The notes beneath the pieces are model-generated. The model did not search any database and was not told where the DNA came from. It was given only the letters and a program-made list of their open reading frames with translations. Shown here in pieces: positions 29,501 through 39,573 of a stretch of 64,000 nucleotides of DNA. A program made the position numbers and the translations under genes. Numbering within the stretch: the first letter of the stretch is position 1; each line of letters begins with the position of its first letter. This DNA is from Parvicella sp964387945 (GTDB lineage Bacteria; Bacteroidota; Bacteroidia; Flavobacteriales_D; Parvicellaceae), in contig CAYLYX010000002.1 of the NCBI GenBank assembly GCA_964387945.1, forward strand, positions 248,001-312,000, given 5' to 3'.

Positions 29501-32500
29501 CTATTGACGCAGACCTGTTAGAACAAGTAGGTTCTGTTTGGGTTGTTCCTGATTATGGAAACATGTCCAGCCCTGTCTATGATCCTTTTTTAACATCCGG
29601 GAATTATGGATCTTATGGTGCGGTCTTGCAATCCCAGTTATTCTCTTACCAAAACGTTGGAGGTACCATCTATTCGATGCAAGATTTTGCAGCCATTACA
29701 ACGAGGTGTGGAAATGGAATACTTAGCGGTTCTACTAGTACGTTAAATACGTGTGCTGCTCTTTGGGGAGACTATGCAGGCGGACCATCACCTACCATTG
29801 CCAACGATGACGAGTGGAACGCTTTTAAGTCAATCTACCTCGGCAGAAAGAACGAATTACAACGAGATTATGAGGATGAAATAGCACTCAACGGAGGAAG
29901 TTCTGAGAATTGCTTGAATGATTGCATCGGAAACGAAGATTTTAACCCTTACACTTCTGGAATGTGGCAACTTTTCCCATTTCCAAACTACCTGAGCAAT
30001 CCTTACTATAATTCAGATAATGCTTGTTCATCTTATAAGCGAATTCTATATCTCGGTAAAACAAAAAGATTCCCAGATAACGATGACCTGGCTGCCGATG
30101 CTTCTGCGAGTAATGGTGCCTACCAGACCTATTTGCAAACAGGTCAATGCCCAAATGCTGTTAATTTGCAAAACCTCTTGAATCAAATTGCGCAAGACCA
30201 ACAGTTGGAAGCAGCATCTAATGACTTATTGAACTACACCGGGTTTGGGATTCTTTATGGAGGGGCTTTTGCTTATGATTATACTCAGCCGCTTCCTCAA
30301 ATGTTCTGGAATACTTCAAACAGTTCTGGAGGAGTGCTGGAAGTAGAGTTGGTTGAAGCGGGCAACACATCAGGTTGCTTATTGGCATTCGATACACAGG
30401 GTCAGTTTACCGATTGGAGTCAGGTACTGAGTTTTTCAGGACTTACGAGTACAAGTGATGGGTCATCAGGAAACTTTGAGTTTGAGGTAGTTGCTAATCT
30501 AGCGGATGGAACACACGTAACCATTGTTGGAAAAACATGTCTTGACATTGCCAATTGTCAGTTTGAAGAGGTTTGCGATGCGAATGACCTTGCTTTGTCT
30601 ATTGAAGAAACAATGACGTTGTTGGCAGGAGATGGACAGCTCGTTACCGGAGGATATACAATTCCCAATAGTGCTCCTTATGACAACGCAGTAAGCATCC
30701 AATTGCTCAACCAGCTTGGAGCATCAGTCAATTCGGACATTACATGGACTTTCACAGGCTCGAGCAACGTGACAAAGTTTGTCAATGGCTCTGAAGAGTT
30801 GCAGTTAGTTTATAACTCATCTACGCCCCCTGGATTTACAGGATTTGCTTCGATCGCTTATTTTGACAATATTCAGAGTGAACACCAACATTACTTCTCT
30901 GTAGATGCATTCGATGTAGCTGGTAACCTATTGGCTCATCTAGAAGGCGAAGCGCTTTACAGCTCTGATGGTGGAAACACATTCACAGGAGTTCCAATGG
31001 GAGAATGTGGATTACCTGATCCCATTTCTTGTGATGGAGAAGAATATGAGTTAAGAGAAGACCTTGAGAACTTATTGGAAGATGTTTTGATATCTGGTAA
31101 CTACAACGTTTATCAAAGTACCGCAATGACAAGCCTGCTAGACAGCTACATAGGTGGTGGAGCGTTCTCTTCAGGAAGCCCAGTCACAGAACCAGACAAT
31201 GGACAGTTTTTTGAAATACTCGATCTTCAGATTGATAATGCTAGCGGAGAAGCTATTTGCAACATTGACCTAAGCTATGAGTCAAATGGTTTTGGATATG
31301 GAGATATTGTCTCTATTGAGAGTCTCGTTGGAGTGGAGCCGCTACAAAACAATAACTTTTACAATTTTGAACTAACCGTCATCGTTGATAACGGTAGCGT
31401 TAGTCAGCCAGTAACCATCAATGGTGTAAGTTGCATTCCTCTCAAGAACTGTCAACTATGCGAAGACATTGTAGTTCTTCCAGAAGACACAACTGACATT
31501 GAAGGCAAAGGAGATAAAATTGATCCTGATGGTTTGTACAATGAATTGACACTGGCGATTAACGACCTCAACCAAAGAGAAGGTTTTACACCTGGGTCTC
31601 CTTCGTATGTTACTCCACCCTCTTTAAGGTATACAGTGGCTAATAACCAAGTCTACGTATTTGAAGAGTACATCAAGTTTATTGATAATTATGATGCCAG
31701 CTATGACGATGCTGCTTACCTATACGATATCAATAAGTTTTTTGCGGAATATGGACATGCTACCAACGTGGAGAAAGAGTTTGAGCGATACGAAAAAGCA
31801 GTTGTGGACTACAATCACCGAGCGTTTGCTGTTGGTGCAGATACCATACCTGTATTGCCATCTAGTTCATTTGCCGAGTCGAAAGTGGCGGCCTATAACT
31901 ATGAGTATGTAAATTATTTGAAAACGGAGCCTCAAGCTTCTGGAGGTGCAGAGAATATTGATGTCTACTTAGCAACTGTTGGAATGATTGATCCAGCAGC
32001 AGCTCTTTCGCCATGCGAGATTCTTTACAACGATTATTTAACTGCTTATCAGAACTTTTACGACAACACAACCCTCACACCAGATGAGAAAAAGATCTGC
32101 ATGGAGCTGAACCCGCTCATCACCTTTGAAGCGTGGGAAAAAGAAAACTTGTGCTGTAGTTCTACCGGGCTGAATATGATCCAAGATTACATCAATTCCT
32201 TTGCGTTTTTGAATGTTTGCCCAGGGAGACTTGATGGACTTAAAGACTGTACCGATCCAAAAGCAGACTTAGGAAAACAATGTCAGCGTTTTTATGAGTT
32301 GTATTTAGAAGAGGTGAAGAAATATAACCAAAGTGCATACGCCCAAGCGAATGGACATGTGCTGGTTCCAATTACTTCTGCTGCGTTCTTAGCACATGGT
32401 TATTGCGACTGTATTGAGTCCTACCTGAAATACTTGGAAGGATTCATTGGATCAGCACAAGGTACTGGACCTAATGCAGAGAACATAGATGAGTACGGGC

Positions 32501-35500
32501 CTTGTAATACCATTGAAGATGAATGTGCGGATCAATATGAGGTATACAGTGAAACGGTTGCCGAGTACAATCAGTTTATTAAAGACAATAATCTTAACTG
32601 GCCTTCGATTGAATCCAAGCTTAAACCTTCCCAGTTTATTTCAGAAGGATTGTGTTATTGCGTAGAAGGATATGTGGCTTATCTCAATGCATTAATGAGT
32701 GGGCTAATTACAGAAGATCCATCAGAAAAAGATGTGTACCTCGAATATCATTGTGAGGAAGCTCCTTGTACACCAGACGTTACGCCAATGCTGGATACGA
32801 TCACTCCAATCACCATTGATTACGTAAACCCATGCGAAGAGCAGGCGTATAATATTGCTGGACTAAATGCAGAAATAGCTTATCAAGCCTATGTAAACAG
32901 CTTGGCTACTGCATTTACGCAAAATATGAGAGAACATTGCATGGGAGCAACAGAGAACTTCACAATGGATTTCAATGAGTTGGAGTATCATTACACCCTT
33001 TATTACTACGATCAAGCGGGTAATTTGGTGAAAACAGTTCCGCCAGAAGGTGTAGAAATACTGAATACCAATTCATCTTATGATGCCGTATCCCAGTCGA
33101 TTATTGCAGATAGAACGAATAAAACGCAGACGGTCTTTACCTCACACCGATTGGCTACAAAATACAAGTATAATAGCTTGAACCAATTGACGCATCAGAG
33201 TTTACCAGATCATGATCAAATGGATGTGTTTGAGTACGGATTAACCGATGGCCTTGACCCTAAATTAGTGGTTCAATCGATCCATTTTGTGAACGAGAAC
33301 AAAGGTTATCTCACAGGTTGGGTGAACTACAGCGGACACGCAAGGGGTGTACTTTATACAACCAACGATGGAGGACAAACCTGGCAAAAAGTAGAGAACA
33401 CGTTGGGGTCCAACCTTCAATCGGTGCAATGGGTAGGAAGTACAGGAACTGCTTATGCCGTTGGGTCCGAAGGCATTTTGATTCAAACTACTGACGGTGG
33501 TTACTCCTGGGATATGATTAATACCTATGGGGAGGATATCACAGCACAGTTAAACGATGTGATTGTCAATAACTCACTTATTGGATTTGCGGTAGGAGAC
33601 AATAGTACGGTACTAGGAATTAATGGAACCACTGTAAACGCCATTACTCCAGTCGTTTCCAACGCATCTTATGCGCTAGATGCAAACGATCACATTACAT
33701 CCATCACAAGCGTGGGTAGTGTCTACTATATTACCGTAGATTACACCGATGCCAATGGAGATGAATTTGGAATGCTCTATCGTTCGAATAATGGGACTAA
33801 CTGGGAAGCACTTCCTAAAGTTAAAGTAGACCAACTCACCAAGGTGCAGGCAATTGATGCGTTGAACTATGTGGCGGTTGGAAGCAACGGAGTCTTCCTG
33901 AAATCCATTGATGGTGGAGACAACTGGTTTGTGCAGCACGTAGATAGCAAAGCAGACTTTGCGGATATTTATTTTAGTGATCTCAACAAAGGAATTGCCA
34001 TCAGAGAAGGAGGTTTGTTGTATGCTACGTATGATGGTGGGGACTCATGGTCACTATTAGACCCAACACTATCTTACAACGGATTGTACCCTTATCTGCA
34101 AGACAAAGTAATGGCCTATGGAGATGACGGAGAAGTGGCAAGAATCATCATGGCAGGAGCCACTGTTGGGGTCATCGAGATAGATGGACTTTCGACAGTA
34201 GGAGATTTAGTTGCTGGATGGGCTGGAGAAGTAGGTAGTGCACCCATGTTGATGGTGTCCACTGGAAACAATCAGATTTGGTTTACCCTAAATGCTACAG
34301 GAACCAATCCAATCTGGAACACGTACAACACAACTGCCGGATCGATTAGCAAAATTGAAGGAGCTGAATTTGGTGGTTTGGTGAGAGGAATTGTTCAGAA
34401 CAATGCTGGAATTCTGTTTGGTTTTGAGGCCAATGGAAGTAGTTTCACCGATGCCTTGGTTCCAACCGCTTCAACCAATTTTACGGCTGTAGACAAAAAT
34501 GGGTTAACCAACGAATTTGTAGTTTACGATGCCAATAGCGGAGACCTGAATACGCTTGACGGTTCTGCTGGTATTCCAGCAACAATTACAACGTTAACGA
34601 ATATCGGAGCAGCAGCGCTAAATGAATTGAGCGTAGACAATACAGGAGCGAATTATGTACTGACAGGAAATGATGGTACGATTATCAAAACAACAGACAA
34701 TTCAGGTACGTTCACCACAGTAGATCAAACTTATCAGGTGAGAACCCTAAACTGGAACGATGCGGCATTAGTTAATAATACGCTGGAGTTAGTGGGAGAA
34801 AACGGAGGATTGAGTTTACTCGAGCTTTCTACTGCTACCAACGATGAGTCCAGCATGATTGGTACTACTGATGCAGAAGACTATAACGCAATTGACGCTA
34901 ACGGAAGCGAAGCTATTCTGGTTGGAGACAACGGTGTTGCCCACAAGACAGATGATTTAGGTGTTTTAGCTAACATTGCAACAGGAGTTTCAGAAGACCT
35001 TACCGCTGTTAATTTGGATGGATCATCAACCAATGCGTATTACGGTAGCGAAACCGGACAGCTGTTCCGCTCTACAGACTATACCACTTCTTTGGTGCCA
35101 TTTACAACCATCAGTAGTACTTCTGATGAGTCCGTGAATGCCATTCATGTAGACGATAACGGAGTGGTTTCTTATGTGGGAGATAATGCTCATATTTATC
35201 AAGGAGGGTTGTCCACGGCATATCAAATCAAGGACATCTACACGCCAAGGTATAGAGACGTACACTTTAGTACGATTACCAATGGTTATGTAATTGGAGA
35301 TGATTACACCGTAAGACACACCTCTAATGGAGGGCAAAGTTGGACTACCGTGTTACCAGCTGGAGGATTCCCTGGAGGAACGCTTCCGAACGTAAACGCA
35401 GTTTACACACAATCAGGTTCGGATGCAATCATTGTTGGAAATCAAAAGTATGTGGCTAAAGCTAATGGCGGTTTGGCTACCCCTTTGAGTGCACCAGCGA

Positions 35501-38500
35501 TCCCAGCACCAGGAAATTATCCGTTACACGACATTACTTTTTCGGATGCCGATAATGGAGTAATCGTAGGAGGTCCGAATACAAGCGGTAGGGTTTGGCT
35601 AACGGCAGATGGAGGGTTAACTTGGAATGCAGTAGCCAATGCGGATATTCCTACAGGAACACAAAAACTACGTGGAGTGTATGCTTTTGAACGAAATGAC
35701 ACGTACGTGGCTGTAGGAAACGATGAGAGCATGATCTACATTAAGTCGTTGACAGACGTGGATGACATCAGCAGTAACGTTGTGATTCCTAATCCACCAG
35801 GAACAGACCTTTATGATGTTTACTTCTACGATGACGTAATAGGATATGCAGTTGGAACCAACGGAACACTCCTAAAAACGGCAAACGTAACCTTATCAGG
35901 AACTGGCTTCATCACAGGAGTGACCTGGGGAATTAAAGATACGGATGACGCTTTCAATATCAACGACAAAGACATCTTTGCAATTGATTTTGCTACACGC
36001 TACCAAGGCGTATTAGGAGGTAGACATACTACGGGAGCACCTGCTACCAGAAACTATACACGCACCTTGCGTGATGAAAGTGACGAGTTCTCAACGTACT
36101 TCTGGTACGATCGTTTGGGAAGAATTGTGGTTTCGCAAAACAGCAAGCAGTACAATGCAGACCAAAAGCGATACAGTTATACGCTGTACGATGAACTAGG
36201 ACGTGTAGTAGAGGCAGGAGAAAAAGTAGAAAATACAAACGCTGCGAACCAGCACAGCGATATTTTTGGAACCTATGTAAGCGGACTATATAACCCTAAG
36301 GTGATTGACGATGCTAAATTGAATAACTGGATAGCGGATGGTACTGGAGTTCGCCAAGAAGTAACCAGATCTTACTACGACCATGAAATCAGTAATACAA
36401 CTATCGGAATTACAGCCGTTCCAGGATTTACACAAAATGAGTTGAACCTAAGAAAACGTATCAGTGCCGTGACTTACGAAAAAGTGTATGACGGTAACAA
36501 CGATACCTACAGTTACGGAACGTTCTATGAATATGACATTCATGGAAATGTGAAAACGTTGATTCAGCACAACAAAGAACTTGGAAACAATAGTAACCCA
36601 GACATTCAGGCGTTGCAATACAAACGCATGGACTACGATTACGATTTGATTAGCGGAAACGTGCATGAAGTGGCTTACCAAGATGGAGAAGTAGATGCAT
36701 GGTATCACAGATATGAGTACGATGGAGACAATAGAGTTACTACTGTAGAAACCTCGCACGATGAGGTAACCTGGGATCAAGATGCTAAGTATATCTATTA
36801 TGACCATGGGCCGCTAGCAAGAGTAGAAATTGGAGAACACAGCGTACAGGGGATGGATTATGTCTACACCCTGCAGGGTTGGTTAAAAGGCGTGAATTCA
36901 GACCTGTTGAATCCTAACAATGATATAGGACAAGACGGTATTGCCAATGGGACCAATGTAAATGCTCATTTTGCTAGAGATGCATACGGATTCTCGTTGA
37001 CTTATTATGAAGACGATTACAGCCCGATAGACTACGTCAATAAGTGGCAGCAAGAAGGTAGCCGATTTGCCAGTGTGTTTAACCCAGGTGGTGGAACCAG
37101 TGATGTGCTAGACAGTAGAAATGACCTGTATAACGGAAATATAGGAGGGATGGTAACTACGATTACCGAGCCCACCTTGTATGCATCAGCAGGGGGTATT
37201 ACGCCAAATATCCGACCACAGGCAACTGCGTATAACTACGATCAGCTGAACCGCTTATTAGAAGCCAAAGCGTACCAAAATGTGGTGCAAGACAATAGTT
37301 TGAGTACGTACAACACATGGAGCTTAGATAACAATTATCAAGACGAGTATTACAATGCGTTTGTGTACGATGCTTCAGGAAACATTGAGTTTCAAGTAAG
37401 ACACGATCATTTAGGAAATAAGATCGAAGACTTGCAGTACCATTACGGAGATGATGACGTAACCTTCAAACGACTTCAGAACAGACTTTACGGAGTTACT
37501 GAGCACGATCAAACGTATAACAGCTTGTATGACGATGACATTGAAGATCAAGATTGGCAGGCGAGCACATTTGCAAACATGAATAGCGGAGGTGAAAACT
37601 ACCGTTACGATGGAATCGGGCAGTTAATTCAAGACAAAAAAGAGGGAATTGCCGAAATCCAATGGCGAGTAGATGGGAAAATTTCTGCCATTATTCGTTT
37701 GGATGGAGAGAGTTCAAAGAACATGATTTTTGAGTACGACCCAATGGGCAACCGTATTGCCAAGCACATTTATGGCAACCAGAGTTTCCCATCAGGAAGT
37801 ACAAACCTGTTTGACCCCAACAACCCAGTAGATTGGGAAAAAACGACCTATTATAACCGTGATGCCCAAGGCAACGTGATGGCCGTTTACGATTATGAAG
37901 TAGATCAGACGAATAGCAGTACGAAATTTGCTTTAGTAGAACGAAACATTTATGGTAGTTCACGCGTAGGTATGGATAGAACCTGTCAGGAGATGATCTC
38001 AGCTACCTCATCAAATAGCGACTTTGAACATGTGCTAGGACTCAAACAATACGAGTGTACCAACCATTTGGGTAATGTCTTGTCTGTAGTTACCGACCGT
38101 AAGCATCCGATCGATGATGACGGCAACGGATTTATTGACTATTACCAGCCAGAGATTACCAAGGCTACGGATTATTCTCCATTTGGTGTGGAGTTGTACG
38201 AACGTAACTTTACAAGAACAGAAGTAACGCATATTGACGTCAACGAGCAGACTACGGTAGTTGATGAAGACCCATTTACTTTATCAGCCAATGGTGGCGT
38301 TTATAATGTAGGAGATCAGGGAGTGGACTGGAATCATATCCTTGGAACAGGAGAAGTAACCGCACTAGAGGATTACTTTATTAACTCACAATCCTTCTTC
38401 TTGGGTAGCTGGATTATTGCTCAGAAAGATTGGAGTGGGTTATTAAATATTGGAGATGATTATCGAATTACATTTGACATTGTGGACATCAATGGAGCCG

Positions 38501-39573
38501 TATTTATGTTAGGACCACAAGGTCTGTTTAATACGTATACCACAACTGGAACCAAAACAATTGATTTTACGGCAGCTACATCAAACGGCAGTTTCTCATT
38601 GTGGAGTTTATTCGGAGGTGTACCAACAGACATTACAATAGACAATATCAAACTGGAGAAGGTAGAGACCATTACGGAAACATGTACAATTCCTGTGGGT
38701 GAGTATCGTTACGGATTCAACGGTATGGAGAAGGATGATGAGGTTAAGGGAGGGGGTAATTCTTATGATTTTGGGGCTAGGATGTATGATAGTAGACTTG
38801 GAAGGTTTTTATCTATTGATCCAGATGTTATGAAATACCCTTTTATGTCTCCATATGTTTATGCGGGCAATAACCCAGTATTTCTTAACGATATTGAAGG
38901 GAAAGGTCCAGGAAAAAAGAAAAAACTTGTTAATGGAGATAGAACTCCCTTTACTATTTCAGAGGTTCAAGGTCTAATTAATGAAAAAGGAGGCATTAAC
39001 CCAACGAGAGAAGGAGATATGGTTCCGTCAATGGCGTCTGTTCTAGTAACAGTTAGTTTTGAGAGTCTTAGTTTAAGCTTATATGATAATGATGGTGCTA
39101 AAAAAGGAAATGCCACAATAGGATTTGGACATAAACTGCATAGTGGTCCTATTACTGCGGATGATAAGAAAAAATATGGAAATGGAATTACAAAGAGTGA
39201 AGCAGTTGACTTTTTGTTAGGAGATATTGATTCTAAGGTTATAACGATGAACAATTTGGCGAAAAATAGAGGTTTAACAGGTAAGCTTTCTCAGGCTGAA
39301 TTCGATGCTGGATTTGATATTTATTTTAATGCTGGGACCAGTAAGGCAGGAAAATATTTGGATAAGTTAGCAGAACTTAAAGAGTTACAAGACAGTGGAA
39401 AAACAAAGAAGGCAGAAAAGAAATATGATAAATTGATAAACTGGGTTTCCAAACAATACCCAGGAAAGGACAAGAAGAGAGGGACAGCCAGGGTCTTAAT
39501 GCTAATAGGGAGTCCTGGACCAAAACATGAAATTTTGGAAGAAGTAGAAGTGAAAGCAAAAAAAACAAAGTAA
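26518..39573 (+). CDS. Rhs polymorphic toxin with beta-propeller insert and GH24 lysozyme-like tip
   Basis: This 4351-aa protein has a Sec signal (residues 1-24, STSYA|VDL) and no PAAR or T6SS adaptor. Residues 25-2240 are Cys-rich and beta-rich. Residues about 2250-3160 contain repeated YCF48/BNR-type blades (LYTTNDGGQTWQKV, LIQTTDGGYSW, VFLKSIDGGDNW). From about 3180 come YD repeats (YFWYDRLGRI, YSYTLYDELGRVVEAG), then the Rhs core motif YGFNGMEKDDE...YDSRLGRFLSIDP and YVYAGNNPV (about 4065-4125). The variable tip resembles T4-type lysozyme: E4182 in SFESLSLSLYDND, D4190 or D4192, T4200 in ATIGFGH, and later an ITKSEAVDFLLGDID helix. It should cleave peptidoglycan. The next gene is the candidate immunity lipoprotein. 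Confidence 0.85.
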   Translation: MKEIISKVSILVLTVFIAVSTSYAVDLPPFHQRISYQKYGGVIVEIGQPEAEQNVFVTAGVGAYQDQDIRDFITLGIDHDLTEYMGDAYDIEVDVLISPVLNGTAQASYAKTLAIGYHPFDEESYQDRDIYRFTNMDEFTFEITGIRIITGSITTSVTELPKNVFLDGDIIVNRVADFTTESTTPVSLLTPELWDLDCDATPDAIHISWGTMPTAIEYQLEWTFVNNYDGTVSGTTYGLLSAIDLTYDFRHNSTRITTKATSYEIPMVFESGYLLWRIRAVGVNLADQPIYGVWSHAPNSGRVQFNSIYPTEPGFLGANPNGYLLNLTPHEVNKNWQLTTTFAEEGKKKEVISYYDGSLRNRQSVTVVNTDDNVIVGETIYDHQGRPAINVLPVPVVRPNCSTGSGEPSQASIKYYPQFNQVSGMVEYSRTDFDLESGTCETGLSAMNTSSGASQYYSDQNPDKNGHQAYVPDAEGYPFTQVEYTPDNTGRIRRQSGVGPEFQLGSGHESKYYYGKPYQINLDRLFATEVGYAAHYKKNLVVDPNGQVSVSYLDQEGRVVATALAGQAPDNLGELESLETLIADGGVNLEVDLFEKDANGVSTNNVPNVTEDAIVFSQEFLVSTEGDYHFVYDFTNDAYAEDCTPDLCFNCVYDLKIVLTDECANVLEEHELMQGSFETDSDGVTFLNYSTICEDGGTYQSDVIDFIIEDLPVGNYTITKTLSVNNDAIAFAFQEYLAEGQASGCINDYDDFYQDEVDDIDLSGCDVSCESCLQNLGTLDDFLAQDLGTVEDYELLEEECDALCNVPTFCETMVEIMRADMAPGGQYGEFQVNGSNSASSFPLSVYNTNNLLPFNSFSTSPITPNWKNPEVTIDGVTYDYYLDEFGDSAKVFLSVIGTGTSAVISPAVDNYNGTATDDVIFDSVNGVYYTYPDRLANVYDFINEFEYSWSQSLVIYHPEYCYYETCITYEEEDNNEVSSSSFDQLLQRTNTFQAAIDADLLEQVGSVWVVPDYGNMSSPVYDPFLTSGNYGSYGAVLQSQLFSYQNVGGTIYSMQDFAAITTRCGNGILSGSTSTLNTCAALWGDYAGGPSPTIANDDEWNAFKSIYLGRKNELQRDYEDEIALNGGSSENCLNDCIGNEDFNPYTSGMWQLFPFPNYLSNPYYNSDNACSSYKRILYLGKTKRFPDNDDLAADASASNGAYQTYLQTGQCPNAVNLQNLLNQIAQDQQLEAASNDLLNYTGFGILYGGAFAYDYTQPLPQMFWNTSNSSGGVLEVELVEAGNTSGCLLAFDTQGQFTDWSQVLSFSGLTSTSDGSSGNFEFEVVANLADGTHVTIVGKTCLDIANCQFEEVCDANDLALSIEETMTLLAGDGQLVTGGYTIPNSAPYDNAVSIQLLNQLGASVNSDITWTFTGSSNVTKFVNGSEELQLVYNSSTPPGFTGFASIAYFDNIQSEHQHYFSVDAFDVAGNLLAHLEGEALYSSDGGNTFTGVPMGECGLPDPISCDGEEYELREDLENLLEDVLISGNYNVYQSTAMTSLLDSYIGGGAFSSGSPVTEPDNGQFFEILDLQIDNASGEAICNIDLSYESNGFGYGDIVSIESLVGVEPLQNNNFYNFELTVIVDNGSVSQPVTINGVSCIPLKNCQLCEDIVVLPEDTTDIEGKGDKIDPDGLYNELTLAINDLNQREGFTPGSPSYVTPPSLRYTVANNQVYVFEEYIKFIDNYDASYDDAAYLYDINKFFAEYGHATNVEKEFERYEKAVVDYNHRAFAVGADTIPVLPSSSFAESKVAAYNYEYVNYLKTEPQASGGAENIDVYLATVGMIDPAAALSPCEILYNDYLTAYQNFYDNTTLTPDEKKICMELNPLITFEAWEKENLCCSSTGLNMIQDYINSFAFLNVCPGRLDGLKDCTDPKADLGKQCQRFYELYLEEVKKYNQSAYAQANGHVLVPITSAAFLAHGYCDCIESYLKYLEGFIGSAQGTGPNAENIDEYGPCNTIEDECADQYEVYSETVAEYNQFIKDNNLNWPSIESKLKPSQFISEGLCYCVEGYVAYLNALMSGLITEDPSEKDVYLEYHCEEAPCTPDVTPMLDTITPITIDYVNPCEEQAYNIAGLNAEIAYQAYVNSLATAFTQNMREHCMGATENFTMDFNELEYHYTLYYYDQAGNLVKTVPPEGVEILNTNSSYDAVSQSIIADRTNKTQTVFTSHRLATKYKYNSLNQLTHQSLPDHDQMDVFEYGLTDGLDPKLVVQSIHFVNENKGYLTGWVNYSGHARGVLYTTNDGGQTWQKVENTLGSNLQSVQWVGSTGTAYAVGSEGILIQTTDGGYSWDMINTYGEDITAQLNDVIVNNSLIGFAVGDNSTVLGINGTTVNAITPVVSNASYALDANDHITSITSVGSVYYITVDYTDANGDEFGMLYRSNNGTNWEALPKVKVDQLTKVQAIDALNYVAVGSNGVFLKSIDGGDNWFVQHVDSKADFADIYFSDLNKGIAIREGGLLYATYDGGDSWSLLDPTLSYNGLYPYLQDKVMAYGDDGEVARIIMAGATVGVIEIDGLSTVGDLVAGWAGEVGSAPMLMVSTGNNQIWFTLNATGTNPIWNTYNTTAGSISKIEGAEFGGLVRGIVQNNAGILFGFEANGSSFTDALVPTASTNFTAVDKNGLTNEFVVYDANSGDLNTLDGSAGIPATITTLTNIGAAALNELSVDNTGANYVLTGNDGTIIKTTDNSGTFTTVDQTYQVRTLNWNDAALVNNTLELVGENGGLSLLELSTATNDESSMIGTTDAEDYNAIDANGSEAILVGDNGVAHKTDDLGVLANIATGVSEDLTAVNLDGSSTNAYYGSETGQLFRSTDYTTSLVPFTTISSTSDESVNAIHVDDNGVVSYVGDNAHIYQGGLSTAYQIKDIYTPRYRDVHFSTITNGYVIGDDYTVRHTSNGGQSWTTVLPAGGFPGGTLPNVNAVYTQSGSDAIIVGNQKYVAKANGGLATPLSAPAIPAPGNYPLHDITFSDADNGVIVGGPNTSGRVWLTADGGLTWNAVANADIPTGTQKLRGVYAFERNDTYVAVGNDESMIYIKSLTDVDDISSNVVIPNPPGTDLYDVYFYDDVIGYAVGTNGTLLKTANVTLSGTGFITGVTWGIKDTDDAFNINDKDIFAIDFATRYQGVLGGRHTTGAPATRNYTRTLRDESDEFSTYFWYDRLGRIVVSQNSKQYNADQKRYSYTLYDELGRVVEAGEKVENTNAANQHSDIFGTYVSGLYNPKVIDDAKLNNWIADGTGVRQEVTRSYYDHEISNTTIGITAVPGFTQNELNLRKRISAVTYEKVYDGNNDTYSYGTFYEYDIHGNVKTLIQHNKELGNNSNPDIQALQYKRMDYDYDLISGNVHEVAYQDGEVDAWYHRYEYDGDNRVTTVETSHDEVTWDQDAKYIYYDHGPLARVEIGEHSVQGMDYVYTLQGWLKGVNSDLLNPNNDIGQDGIANGTNVNAHFARDAYGFSLTYYEDDYSPIDYVNKWQQEGSRFASVFNPGGGTSDVLDSRNDLYNGNIGGMVTTITEPTLYASAGGITPNIRPQATAYNYDQLNRLLEAKAYQNVVQDNSLSTYNTWSLDNNYQDEYYNAFVYDASGNIEFQVRHDHLGNKIEDLQYHYGDDDVTFKRLQNRLYGVTEHDQTYNSLYDDDIEDQDWQASTFANMNSGGENYRYDGIGQLIQDKKEGIAEIQWRVDGKISAIIRLDGESSKNMIFEYDPMGNRIAKHIYGNQSFPSGSTNLFDPNNPVDWEKTTYYNRDAQGNVMAVYDYEVDQTNSSTKFALVERNIYGSSRVGMDRTCQEMISATSSNSDFEHVLGLKQYECTNHLGNVLSVVTDRKHPIDDDGNGFIDYYQPEITKATDYSPFGVELYERNFTRTEVTHIDVNEQTTVVDEDPFTLSANGGVYNVGDQGVDWNHILGTGEVTALEDYFINSQSFFLGSWIIAQKDWSGLLNIGDDYRITFDIVDINGAVFMLGPQGLFNTYTTTGTKTIDFTAATSNGSFSLWSLFGGVPTDITIDNIKLEKVETITETCTIPVGEYRYGFNGMEKDDEVKGGGNSYDFGARMYDSRLGRFLSIDPDVMKYPFMSPYVYAGNNPVFLNDIEGKGPGKKKKLVNGDRTPFTISEVQGLINEKGGINPTREGDMVPSMASVLVTVSFESLSLSLYDNDGAKKGNATIGFGHKLHSGPITADDKKKYGNGITKSEAVDFLLGDIDSKVITMNNLAKNRGLTGKLSQAEFDAGFDIYFNAGTSKAGKYLDKLAELKELQDSGKTKKAEKKYDKLINWVSKQYPGKDKKRGTARVLMLIGSPGPKHEILEEVEVKAKKTK

